64,000 nt of DNA from Globodera rostochiensis (lineage: Eukaryota > Nematoda > Chromadorea > Rhabditida > Heteroderidae): positions 2,822,981-2,886,980 of the forward strand of contig JAEVLN010000007.1 in NCBI GenBank assembly GCA_018350325.1. Direction: 5' to 3'. The first letter of the stretch is position 1, and each line of letters opens with the position of its first letter. The translations under genes were made by a program, and so were the position numbers. Below the pieces are notes generated by a model. It was given only the letters and a program-made list of their open reading frames with translations. It was not told the origin of the DNA and ran no database searches. Shown here in pieces: positions 42,101 to 52,228 of this stretch.

Positions 42101-44579
42101 TCTCCCCGAAAAACGTCCCTGTTTGCCCCCTTATGTATATATATGAAACTAAACCAATTGGTGCAGGTCTTTGGAGCACAGTGCAACTCTAAATCGGATG
42201 AAGTTGAAGCAGAAATTAGCAATGGTCGCGAGTGGCAGCAGTCTCTACACACCCCGCCAAGTTGACATGAGCGATCTGCTGAGTTTTGGGGAGAGAGATG
42301 GCGATGGAGACGACCCTCCGGCGTCGTTGGATATGGCCGTCGAGTTTTGTTTACATTGGCTTTGGGCAGAGAGTCCGGACGAAAGTGCTACCAGCGGATT
42401 TGCCTCTTCCCTAGGTACTGAAAAAGTCGCCTCCAAATTGGAGCGTCTTCGCGTGTCCTCCTCGGCCAGTTCCCATTCTGAGGACAAAAGCGAAAGTTTG
42501 TGACCCTGAAGGTATTTGTCTCACAACGGGATTTTTTCAGTGAGTAGAATGGCGTCAACATTTTTTATTAGTCGAAATTTGTTCGATAAGAACGACCGAT
42601 ACATTGTGTTCCACGTCCCTCACGAACGTCGTGTACGAATTCTTCGACTCTCATTTGGAAAAGGACACAGGAACCTGTCCTTTATACACACTCCGATTCT
42701 TTCCTATTGCGCTTATTCGTCTGCGACTGCAGCGGCGTCGATTAGGGGCAGTGCGGCAGTTCCATTTTTGGTAGTAATTCAACTATCGTCTGGACATTGA
42801 TTTTTCTTCAGCATGCTTCGTATTTTATGGTGCTCGAATGTCTGAATCTTTCCGAAGACCAATTTTGCTTGCCCCCTTCGGTCGCTCTCTATCATGGTCA
42901 TCATAAGCTGGCCATGATAGCACTAAACATTGGGCCGAATGCTCATTTGCTTCGTCTTTTGCCGGCAGGCCGATGTCCGAAGGGCTTAAATTTATTTTAC
43001 CTTCAGGCATTAATTCGCGTTTTATTTGACCCAAGTTTATTTTTAGGTAATAACAGCCGATGAGGAGGACATCAACTCGGAGACAAATTTTAGTCAAATT
43101 GAAACGCAGAATTCCATTAGTGAATTGCAACTTGGATTTGGCACTGAGGTGGCAAACCGGTGTTTCTACGCGATTTGTGTTACTTTGCAATCTGAGCACC
43201 AGCTGAACATCGTGTCGCGTTCAATTTGTACGAATCCATGGCGAATTGTCCTCGAAGCCGAACAAATCCCTTGTGTAAATGAGTTGCCGGCAGATCGTGT
43301 AGAGTTGGCGCTTCTTTTTGAGCTGCTTTTTAACAATTTTGGAGTTGAACTTTCTACAGAATTGCCGTATCGACAATTGGTTGGTTTCTGGTTTTGATTT
43401 GCACCCATGCACATGAGGGGGGGGGGGGGGTGGAGGGGGAGCTTGGACAACGATGTGTGGAAAATTAAGCGAAGCGAGCCGTAATAGGACCAGCCGTCAT
43501 GCAGATTTTTAAACCCCACAAGACACGCACGACCAAATTTTGGAGACAAAAAATCATTGGCACCGCCGGACTTACCATTCAAAAAAATAAAACAAAAAAC
43601 AAATCGCGCTATTTTTTATGAACGACCTCCTCCGCCCCTCCCCCAACTTAGCTAATATTTGTTGCCCATTGGTTTTGTCTAATTACTAAGTAAATATTTA
43701 AAGAATGGCTAATTTGTAAATGAAACTTTCTATAACTGATTTTAGACAAAAGTAACTGCTTGACTATTGTTCCCATTTTCAAGTTAGGAAGGATCAGAGA
43801 ACACATGGGAGAGGACTTACAAGGAGGATCAGTGAATAAGCGGACCAGACTAAACGATGTAACCGCTGAACTGACCGAAAATGATGAGGTACGTTTTCAC
43901 GTTATATGAGTTTTATATTTAATTTATTAAAGTTTTGGGACAAATTACAAGCTGACATGAACTTAATTCATTCGACCTCTGATTTGTAAGCACTTCGACT
44001 CTCACACCAATTGAATTGCTTTCACAATTATAGGAATGCTAAATGCATTCGTCACTTATACCAAGTGAAGATTTTGGAAAGACGCGTTCTGAACTTTCTG
44101 AGAAAAGTCGTTGATAGAGACAGTGGCCAAAGGAAATGCAAGCGAGCGCGAGAGGTCGTCACCGCCACTCGCCACCGCCTCGGGGCTGCCGGCGCGTTCG
44201 ATTGGTACGGTATAAATAAAGTGAACTGAACAGGCACGCAGCCAGGATTTTTTTTTCGGGGGGTGGGGCAGTCGGAGGAAAAAAGTCGATTTTTGGTCGC
44301 AAATCTGTTACAAATTGAGTAAAAAATTTCAAAAATGTTCTCGGCGGCGCCTATCGGCACCGCCGACCCACCCACCCCCTCGTCTAAAAGTAGTTGAAAA
44401 GGTCGCGCGAAAAAAAAACACGGGTGGCGCTCAGTTGGCTTGCCATTTGATTAGCGCTCAAATGGCAACTTTGCAACGCTTAAGCCGACCCCCCCCCCTT
44501 GCGCATCTATGAAACAATAGGGTCTCCCCTCTTGTTTTTTTTTTCTCACATTTAATTTCGGGGGGGGGGCATGCCCCCC

Positions 44580-44610
<31 letters not shown>

Positions 44611-47600
44611 GGTTACGTGCCTGGAACTAAACTTTATCGTATTGCCTTTGTTTGAATGGTATTACTGTACAGTGTGTTTCTCTCCTCCAGCAAGCGAAAT
44701 GTCGCTGATGTTCACAAATGGGTCACAGCGTCGCGGTGGATGATGGATTTGAGACTTCACAACGTCAAACATATGCTCGATCCATCGTTGCCTATTCTTA
44801 TACCGAACAAAGCTTTTGGGGTATTCGTTAATGCTTAAATTGATTGGGGGTAATAAAGACGAGTAGTCGTCAAAGCCGCCGCTAGATGTCGGAAACGATC
44901 TCCCGTTTAACCTTATGTTCTTAACTGGAACAACATTTTCAACAAAATCAAGATGTCTTTCAACGACGTCCAACAGCGGGAGCAGCACGAGCAATTCCTC
45001 GTGTCAGTGGCCATTCGTACCCTCGCCCGTCCATTTGGCCAAGCGTTGCTTCATTTTCGTACCCGACACGGTTTCTCGGCTAACGATTTGGACCCGGCGA
45101 TGGGAATGCGACAGATTTGTTTGAATGGTCGGGTTCACCCCGGACGCAACCAAGTGGACTATCCGCTCAACGAATCGTTCCCTGTAACTTTTACCCATCG
45201 CTTTCATTTTAAACATTTTCAAATTCAGACACACAAAACCGCAATGGATTGGGCCAATTTTTACAACGCATTGGCGCGCGGTCTTTCCTTTTGTGGTGGC
45301 TTCCCTCAGTGCCTTTTTTCCAATGGCCCGCCTGAAAATGAGTTGCCCAGCACGGTTAGAGCCGGGCTCATTCTGGCCGCCGGACTTGTCGGTAATGTGC
45401 GCAATGTGATGAATTTATACGACATCCACGTCCTTCTCACCCAAAATAACCGCCATCTTGTCATTGCCCTGCTCGTTGGATGTGCTGCGGCTTATCGGGG
45501 GACCAGCGAAGTGCACGTAATAATAATCAATGAGAATGATATTGAAATTTAGCAAAAACAAACCCATGACGCACCTTCGATTTATGATTTGATGTAAAAT
45601 GTTGCCGTTTTTCAGATATACAAAATCATCGCCACCCATTTGCCATTTCTGTTACAACCAACGCTTTGTGAATTTCGCATCGATTTAGTCGTCCAAACTG
45701 CCGCGCTCATATCGCTTGGACTTCTCTTCTGCGAAACCTCAAATCACACCGTCTCCAGCCAGTAAGGAATCGAGTTTTGGTTGGCTGACAGTTTTAACAA
45801 AATATTTTTGGTTAAAGGCTTTTGAACCAAATGTCTTTGGAAGTGCCGTGCGAAAGTGACCAATCGTCTGGTATGTATTTTCCTGCGATTTCACTATAAT
45901 TTCCTTCAGATCGTTACGCTTTTGTGTTGGCTGCTGGCTTTGCAATTGGACTGATCAATTTGGGTTTGACATGCGTTGATTGCATACATTGAATGGATTA
46001 TTCCTTCTTAGGAAAGGGAAAAGAGATCAGTGACACTGAGATTCCGATTTCGTCCTCTCCGTCGCTGAAAGACCGTCTAATTAAGCTGCTGAAGGGGGGA
46101 GAGCGTAGGATGGCTTACTTAAACTACGACCATGTGCGGTGTTCGTGTATGCGCGTAAACAATGTGGTCGGGCCAAGGATGGGTGGGGCCAGTTCGTCTG
46201 TTGGCCGTACATACACGCCCGGGGGGGGAGGTATTCATGGAGCTATCGAGAGCTTGAACGGTGCATAGACCAGATGGTGGAGCAGTGCCAATCTGCAGTT
46301 CAGGTGGCACGCACGACAACGGAGGACCGTCCGGACAGTCGGTTCCGCGTCACGTCGACCATTCGGGCATTGGCCAACCGTCCTCTAGCCATGTGCGTGA
46401 ATTGCCCACACTGAACATCCATTTGACGTCTCCGTCTGCTGCCATCGCTCTCGGCCTCATATATTTACGCACTGGCGATTCGTGGATCAGCGATACGTTG
46501 GCAATTGTGGACACATTTTACGAAATTGATCAAATTCGGTATATTAAAATTGGCTAATTAAAAGCGGAGACTTTTTTATATTTAGGCCCGATATGCTAAT
46601 GGTTCGCACCCTTTCGCGTTGTTTGGTCGATTTCGATGAAATCAAATGCACGCAGGAGTGGATTGAAACCCAAATCCCGGAGATAATTCGAAAATATGCC
46701 AAACACTTTTTGGAAATCAAATCCAAAGAGGAAATGTGGTGGGCCGAATTCATCGATATGAATACCGTTGCAAAAGTAAAACGTTTAATGCATTTTTGGT
46801 TTAATTTCTATGTGAGCCAGGAAAATTCAGGCCTACTTTTACTGTTATGCCGGTGCTTTGTTTGCATTGGCCTTACGCTTTGCTTCTAAATGGGACATTA
46901 AGGCGTTGCGACTGATTGTATGCACTTTAAGCCTTAATTGGGGGCTGACTCCCCATTTTTTATTTGCTAAAATGAGGTCGGCCATATGGGTGGGTAGACA
47001 GACTAGCAAGGAACATAAGTCGAAAGTAGGAATGAGAAAGTTAAGTATTGGGGGGGGGGGGTATTTAATAGAATTTAGCATATTACTAAAAATCTCTCTG
47101 TGCCTGATCCCTCTCAATCTTTGTTTTAATTTTCAGCAACATTTTTACGGAATGACCCAAATTGACGATGCCAAAAACGCCACGTCATCGGATGGTCATT
47201 CAATGGCTGATTTTGCAATACAAGCCGGCAAAAACTGCATTAACGCTTGCATCAATGTTTCTGCGCTGTGCATGGCATTGGTTAGAGGGGGCCCTGGGGG
47301 CATTGGTTAGAGGGGGCATTGGTTAGAGGGGCCCTGGGGGCATTGGTTAGAGGGGGCCCTGGGGGCATTGGTTAGAGGGGCCCTGGGGGCATTGGTTAGA
47401 GGGGGCCCTGGGGGCATTGGTTAGAGGGGGCATTGGTTAGAGGGGCCCTGGGGGCATTGGTTAGAGGGGGCCCTGGGGGCATTGGTTAGAGGGGGCATTG
47501 GTTAGAGGGGCCCTGGGGGCATTGGTTAGAGGGGGCCCTGGGGGCATTGGTTAGAGGGGGCCCTGGGGGCATTGGTTAGAGGGGGCCCTGGGGGCATTGG

Positions 47601-48187
47601 TTAGAGGGGGCCCTGGGGGCATTGGTTAGAGGGGCCCTGGGGGCATTGGTTAGAGGGACCCTGGGGACATGGTTTCAGTTGCGCAACGACATTTTTATTT
47701 ATGTAGGTGATGGCCGGAAGTGGTGATCTTCAAACAACCCGTCTTCTTCGCAAAATTCGGAATACTTTTCATAAAATCGGAGAGGCGCCTATTCCGAGAG
47801 ACACTTCCGTACACAGCTTGCACGTATCGACGAACATGGCTTTGGGACTGCTTTATCTGGGTCATGGGAGGTGGGGACTGACAGCTTTAAGTAAATGAAT
47901 AGTGTCGCCGAAGAACTGGCCTTAGTTTTTTTATTCCAAGGCTGTGCATCTCCAACTCCAACTTGGCAATTGCCTCTTTGGTGATTTCGCTGTTCCCCCT
48001 CTTCCCCCACTCCATCATCGACAATCGCTTTTACTTCCAATCCATCCGTTTCCTTTGGGTGTTGGCGATTAGTCCCGCTTCCCGATGTGAAATCGTTCAT
48101 GACGGGTTGGAAACGGGAAACACTTTCGCTCAGCGAACCGTCGATTGTCCGCGATGTGGGAACATAACAGTGAATAAATGTCTTTAA
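39134..48187 (+). CDS. mat-2: Anaphase-promoting complex subunit 1 (APC1 / MAT-2)
   Basis: Scaffold subunit of the APC/C ubiquitin ligase that drives anaphase and mitotic exit. Exons traced: 39134-39181, 39223-39366, 39406-39528, 39582-39652, 39701-40062, 40381-40675, 42167-42495, 42541-42770, 42812-43018, 43047-43379, 43784-43888, 43933-43985, 44034-about 44160, 44691-about 44838, about 44953-45510, 45616-45761, 45818-45870, 45910-45963, 46012-about 46140, about 46350-46538, 46586-46775, 46831-46917, 47137-47280, 47707-47870, 47941-48187. N-terminal propeller-like segments include CLIGSTQIDFYALADG and DLLMCYDFDERTNHIFMIRK. The second half carries the proteasome/cyclosome helical repeats seen in all APC1 proteins (FYNALARGLSFCGG, ALISLGLLFCETSNHTVSS, YAFVLAAGFAIGLINLG, AAIALGLIYLRTGDSWISD, LMVRTLSRCLVDFDE, MALGLLYLGHGR). 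The protein stops soon after the last repeat with CPRCGNITVNKCL and so lacks the long C-terminal region of vertebrate APC1. Some junctions (42770-43047, 44160-44953, 46140-46350) are tentative; the intron before 43047 would be only 28 bp. Confidence 0.85.
40676..42166. mobile_element. Foldback element and hairpins inside an APC1 intron
   Basis: 40830-41090 and 41600-41790 are inverted partners (both contain GACCCGGGGCTGAAGTG or its complement). The same sequences appear at 61990-62190 and 63250-63410 in the terminal palindrome, so this is a smaller member of that family; a decayed copy of the palindrome's open frame is visible near 41560-41620. Hairpin motifs lie at 41452-41477 and 42031-42056, with degenerate ones at 40151 (previous intron) and about 40735. 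Confidence 0.65.
44216..44640. repeat. Hairpin element and long C run in an APC1 intron
   Basis: A full hairpin-element copy at about 44290-44435 (hairpin 44341-44366). At 44580-44607 a C run of over 25 bases is preceded by G runs, a likely assembly-sensitive site. Confidence 0.7.
47275..47665 (+). repeat. Minisatellite made of a 5' splice site, 17 copies
   Basis: The last bases of an APC1 exon plus the donor, CATTG|GTTAGAG, recur 17 times in a unit of about 25 bp (CATTGGTTAGAGGGGG, then CCCTGGGGG) with shorter variants lacking CCCTGGGGG. The array starts at the true exon border (47280/47281) and fills almost the whole 426-bp intron. Confidence 0.9.
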
Positions 48188-48351
48188 TGTTCATTCTCGC
48201 TTTTTGTCGCTACTTTTTTAGTTTCAATATAAAACTAACTTATTTCTGATTTTAATTGAGCAAAGCGGCTGGGGTGCTATAACTGTAGTTAGGATGAATA
48301 ATGCCCTAAGGGAAGGAGGAGGGACCGAGGGGGGGGGGGAGTGAGAGATGG

Positions 48352-49153
48352 AATTTCGGGGACAGAATTCGGGGTATGTGGGAACGATCGCCTTTTCGGG
48401 GACAGAATTCGGGGTATGTGGGAACGATCGCCTTTTCGGGGACAGAATTCGGGGTATGTGGGAACGATTGCCTTTTCGGGGACAGAATTCGGGGTATGTG
48501 GGAACGATCGCCTTTTCGGGGACAGAATTCGGGGTATGTGGGAACGATTGCCTTTTCGGGGACAAAATTCGGGGTATGTGGGAACGATCGCCTTTTCGGG
48601 GACAGAATTCGGGGTATGTGGGAACGATCGCCTTTTCGGGGACAGAATTCGGGGTATGTGGGAACGATCGCCTTTTCGGGGACAGAATTCGGGGTATGTG
48701 GGAACGATTGCCTTTTCGGGGACAGAATTCGGGGTATGTGGGAACGATTGCCTTTTCGGGGACAGAATTCGGAGTATGTGGGAACGATTGCCTTTTCGGG
48801 GACAGAATTCGGGGTATGTGGGAACGATTGCCTTTTCGGGGACAGAATTCGGGGTATGTGGGAACGATCGCCTTTTCGGGGACAGAATTCGGGGTATGTG
48901 GGAACGATCGCCTTTTCGGGGACAGAATTCGGGGTATGTGGGAACGATTGCCTTTTCGGGGACAGAATTCGGGGTATGTGGGAACGATCGCCTTTTCGGG
49001 GACAGAATTCGGGGTATGTGGGAACGATTGCCTTTTCGGGGACAGAATTCGGAGTATGTGGGAACGATTGCCTTTTCGGGGACAGAATTCGGGGTATGTG
49101 GGAACGATCGCCTTTTCGGGGACAGAATTCGGGGTATGTGGGAACGATTGCCT
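48352..49153. repeat. 40-bp minisatellite, 20 copies, each with an EcoRI site
   Basis: Unit of exactly 40 bp beginning GGGGACAGAATTCGGGGTAT and ending CGATCGCCTTTTC. Copies differ mainly at one C/T (GATCGCC or GATTGCC; order C C T C T C C C T T T T C C T C T T C T) plus a GGAGTATG variant in copies 11 and 18 and GACAAAATTC in copy 6. Located 165 bp after the APC1 stop. All three plus frames and one minus frame are open (up to 315 residues) but this follows from the repeat and is not taken as a gene. Confidence 0.95.
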
Positions 49154-49336
49154 AGCAGAGGAAAGGGGACAGTCATACGCCGTAGCGTTCAGATCGGGGT
49201 TGCCGCTCAGGGAGGCAAGAATGCCCTATTTTATGGCTACTGCAATAATTGCCATATTCCACACTGCCATAATTTTGCCATATTTTAGAACTTAGTAAAA
49301 ATTTCTCATTTTGAGGAAAGAATGAATTTCCTTTTA

Positions 49337-49917
49337 CAGTACCGGAAAAAAGTTTATGCGCCAACATAAAATTATTAAATTTGTGTATTTATCTCAAAAA
49401 CAACTCGGGCGAAAGTCGGAGAGCTTAAAGCCAAAGGGCGATTCTGTAGAGAATTTAGTGGGCTATTTACCCCATATGACAGTTTTTTGCAGAAAATTTT
49501 TTCCAAGCCCTCAGGGATTTTTTTTCAAAATGACCCCCATTTTAGTGTATTTTGGGGTTTCCGGATCTCTATGAAGGAGGTGTCTGATCAAGTTAGTGCA
49601 GTTATCTTTTTTGTTCAGTATCCAAAGTTATGTAACTGTCCAAAAAAAAAAGAAGTTGAGCGTTAAATAACGAGAAAATTTTAAGGTTTTCAAAAAACGC
49701 ATAAACGTTTTTCCGCGCATAACACTGGGTATGCATGCTTTTGGGTGGATAATGTGAAAAGGAGGTTACCAATCAATAAATGGCTATGAACTTTTATCGA
49801 TTACAGATATTACTTGATTTTCATAAAAGAAACCGTTTTGCTAGCATTAGCCGTTTTTGAGATAAATACACAAATTTAATAATTTTATGTTGGCGCATAA
49901 ACTTTTTTCCGGTACTG
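49337..49917. mobile_element. Tc1/mariner-type MITE, 581 bp
   Basis: Inverted termini of about 64 bp beginning CAGTACCGGAAAAAAGT and flanked by TA on both sides (49335-49336, 49918-49919). CAGT termini and a TA target duplication are the marks of Tc1/mariner elements. No transposase is encoded. Confidence 0.8.
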
Positions 49918-49919
49918 TA

Positions 49920-50290
49920 AAATCAATTTTGGCTTCGAAATTGTTCAAAAAGCACAAAATTACATCGAATAGACGAGGTTGATCGAATTCATGCTTTTTG
50001 AATGATCTTGTCTGTAAAATTGCTTTTTTTTAAAAATTTTTGAATTAAAAAAACTGTTCGAATTTGGGTCCGGGATTCGAAATTGGTCAAAATGGAGGTC
50101 AGATTCAAACTCTACACCCTCGAATACCCCTAGAATAATCTTGTAACCGACTTTGAAACTAATTTTTTTTTTTGAAAAATAGGGGGCACCCATCTTTAAT
50201 ATTACCCAAAATTACGACTTGGAAAGAAAGAAAAAAAAGATTTTCGTTCGCATACGCAAATTTAAAAAAAAGGTTAATTGAACAAGGCTC
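49920..50290. repeat. Dispersed GGTTCGAAATTGG repeat and spacer
   Basis: 50060-50130 is a copy of the foldback core described at 65-432. The remainder is AT-rich spacer. Confidence 0.5.
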
Positions 50291-50539
50291 TCAGAATAAC
50301 CAATGGGAGTTTAGTCCATGTATTGACATAAAAATCAAAAGGAGGGCAACTAACGGAAAGAAAAGAAACATCAGAGACAGCACGGCCTGTGCCCTGCGAC
50401 GATGGGCCAATTCGCAGTAAGGATCGGTCAAAATGAGCACTGGAGGAGTGTCCAGATGGGTCGGTTCAAACACTGGGAAAAATTGCACCAAATAATGCCT
50501 GAAATGAAACCCGAAACCACCAAAACGAAGACTTCTCAT
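50291..50539 (-). CDS. Terminal exon with single transmembrane segment
   Basis: The frame contains FFPVFEPTHLDTPPVLILTD, a basic RRRAQ stop-transfer patch and the membrane span AVLSLMFLFFPLVALLLIFM, then a short tail ending HWLF. It probably begins at the acceptor TTTCATTTCAG (about 50504) and may be the C-terminal exon of the proline-rich gene just upstream, though phases do not join cleanly at the obvious GTGAGT donor. Confidence 0.45.
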   Translation of the reverse strand: MRSLRFGGFGFHFRHYLVQFFPVFEPTHLDTPPVLILTDPYCELAHRRRAQAVLSLMFLFFPLVALLLIFMSIHGLNSHWLF

Positions 50540-50565
50540 TTTACCCTAACATTGTCGCTTCGACT

Positions 50566-51068
50566 CACTTGTCCCGTGGACCAACAGCGTTGGCGACAGC
50601 TCGGCCCTTTTGCCAGTTCGATTTACTCCCGCGTCGATGATGTATGTGGGACTGCAGTTGGCGTAGAAGGGAATGTGCCCCAAGGAGGTGGCCGGGTTGG
50701 TGCCCGGAGGGTAAATGGTCGCGTAAATGGGTGGCGGAGAATGCTGTGGTGGCATCGGCTGTGCATGGGATGAGCTTCCGCCTTGGGCTACGGCTACTCG
50801 AACTGGAAGGTCTTTTGGGGGATCGGCCGGTTCGGACAGCTGGAACTGGTCAATTTGTTCGGGAGTTGTCGGCGGCACTATCGCAGTTGGTGAAGTGCCC
50901 GAGGTGGGAGATTCTTCGGCGGATAAGGAGATAGTGGCTTCCCCCAAGGGACTGAGGACGTAACTCATCGGATGGACCGGGGACATGTTCAAGCTGATCT
51001 CGTCGAACTGCTGCCGCCCTTCCTGTTGGTGATGAGAAGAGCTGTGCCCATCATATTTGGGATTCATT
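50566..51068 (-). CDS. Proline-rich N-terminal coding segment, unrecognised
   Basis: From ATG 51068 the frame reads MNPKYDGHSSSHHQQEGRQQ, then SYVLSPLGEATISLS, a Thr/Pro-rich part, PPQHSPPPIYATIYPPG and ELSPTLLVHG up to a strong GTGAGT donor at about 50566. It has PPxY-like and SH3-type proline motifs and no membrane span of its own. With the next exon it would make a single-pass membrane protein with a long proline-rich N-terminal side. Family not recognised. Confidence 0.5.
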
Positions 51069-51154
51069 TCTCTACTTGAAGTGGGTAAAAATGTCTTTCT
51101 TGGGTTTGCAAATTGATGATTTTGTTGGGTTAATTGAATGGAATAGAGAAACAT

Positions 51155-51500
51155 ATGGGGGGGGGGGCGTTCACCCCCATCTCTCTCGACTTCCTCCTCC
51201 CCTCCCCTCCCTCATGCCAACCATCCATCCTTTGTTAGCATTGTGAGCTCTTAAGGCTTTCGTTCGCCCTCCCCCCCCGGCCAATCGCCCTCCATATTCA
51301 TCCATCCATCCTAAATTACTCCTTCCATTCCAATGTGCCATTAGCTGCTTCAACTCCATCGATGCTCCCAAAAAAGATGAGATTGTATGGACAGAATTGA
51401 CTCCTTTTGTTTATTTAGGCGATGGGGGCGGGGCAAGGGGGACGACTATAATGATGTCATCGGCTCATTTGGTGAAATAAGCCATTCGATGGGATACATA
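51155..51500. other. Spacer, C-rich runs
   Basis: G run at 51157-51166 and pyrimidine-rich 51180-51215; nothing else. Confidence 0.3.
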
Positions 51501-51510
51501 CGGTTACATT

Positions 51511-51990
51511 ACATTTTGCCAACATTTTGCCACCCCATGTTACATTTTGCCAACTTACATTTTGCCACCCCACCAAAAATGTTACATTTTGCCAACTTAC
51601 ATTTTGCCACCCCACCAAAAATGTTACATTTTGCCACCCTACGTTTTGCCTCCGTTACGTTTTGGCAATGTTACGTTTTTTGAATGATTTTGAGGTCAAA
51701 AGATTCCGAAAAAATTTTGGATCGAAAAACCTCGAATTCGCGTCCGGGGTTCGAAATTGATCGAAATTTAAGTTTGATGGGTTGGCAAAATGTAACATTT
51801 TTGTAGGGGAGGCAAAATGTAACATTTTTGTAGGGGAGGCAAAATGTAACATTTTTGTAGGGGAGGCAAAATGTAACATTTTTGTAGGGGAGGCAAAATG
51901 TAACATTTTTGTAGGGGAGGCAAAATGTAACTTTTGTAGGGGAGGCAAAATGTAAGTTGGAAAACGTAATAGTGCAAAACGTACGGACAC
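51511..51990. mobile_element. Foldback with ACATTTTGCC words
   Basis: Left: about seven ACATTTTGCCAAC / ACATTTTGCCACCCC words (51511-51670). Right: seven GGGGAGGCAAAATGTAAC words (51783-51955), reverse-complementary to the left. The centre (51680-51770) is another GGTTCGAAATTG repeat copy. The right outer part contains GCAAAACGTACGGACACC, shared with the termini of the palindrome at 61.5/63.9 kb. Confidence 0.7.
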
Positions 51991-52228
51991 CGATAACATA
52001 CGCCTCTCCTCTTTTTGCAAATTTAAATGACGGAGGATTGCATGTGAAAATGTAGTTGAAAAATCAAATGCCAAACAAAAACAGAAATTCAAAATGTTAC
52101 GGGAAAGATGGCTGAAATTTCACACAAAACATTTTGGCAGCTGAGCGGCAAGTTAAATTATTAATAAAATAAAAAATGACAAAATAACAGCTTTTCATTA
52201 GTTTTGGGCTAATTTTTTTATTTATTTC
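51991..52228. other. Spacer downstream of the GPCR gene
   Basis: No features beyond AATAAAATAAA-type words near 52162 that could be internal to either strand. Confidence 0.3.

Noticed and set aside
44662..44994. Minus-strand gene at 44.7-45.0 kb
   Set aside because: The plus strand here carries an APC1 exon (HKWVTASRWMMDLRL) with a good acceptor at 44690; the minus frame is its shadow.
48352..49153. CRISPR array
   Set aside because: Repeats are contiguous without unique spacers, and the sequence is from an animal genome.
48289..49295. Long frames over the 40-bp minisatellite as a repeat protein
   Set aside because: Frame-independent by unit length, open on both strands and directly downstream of a gene end; kept only as a repeat and a finding.
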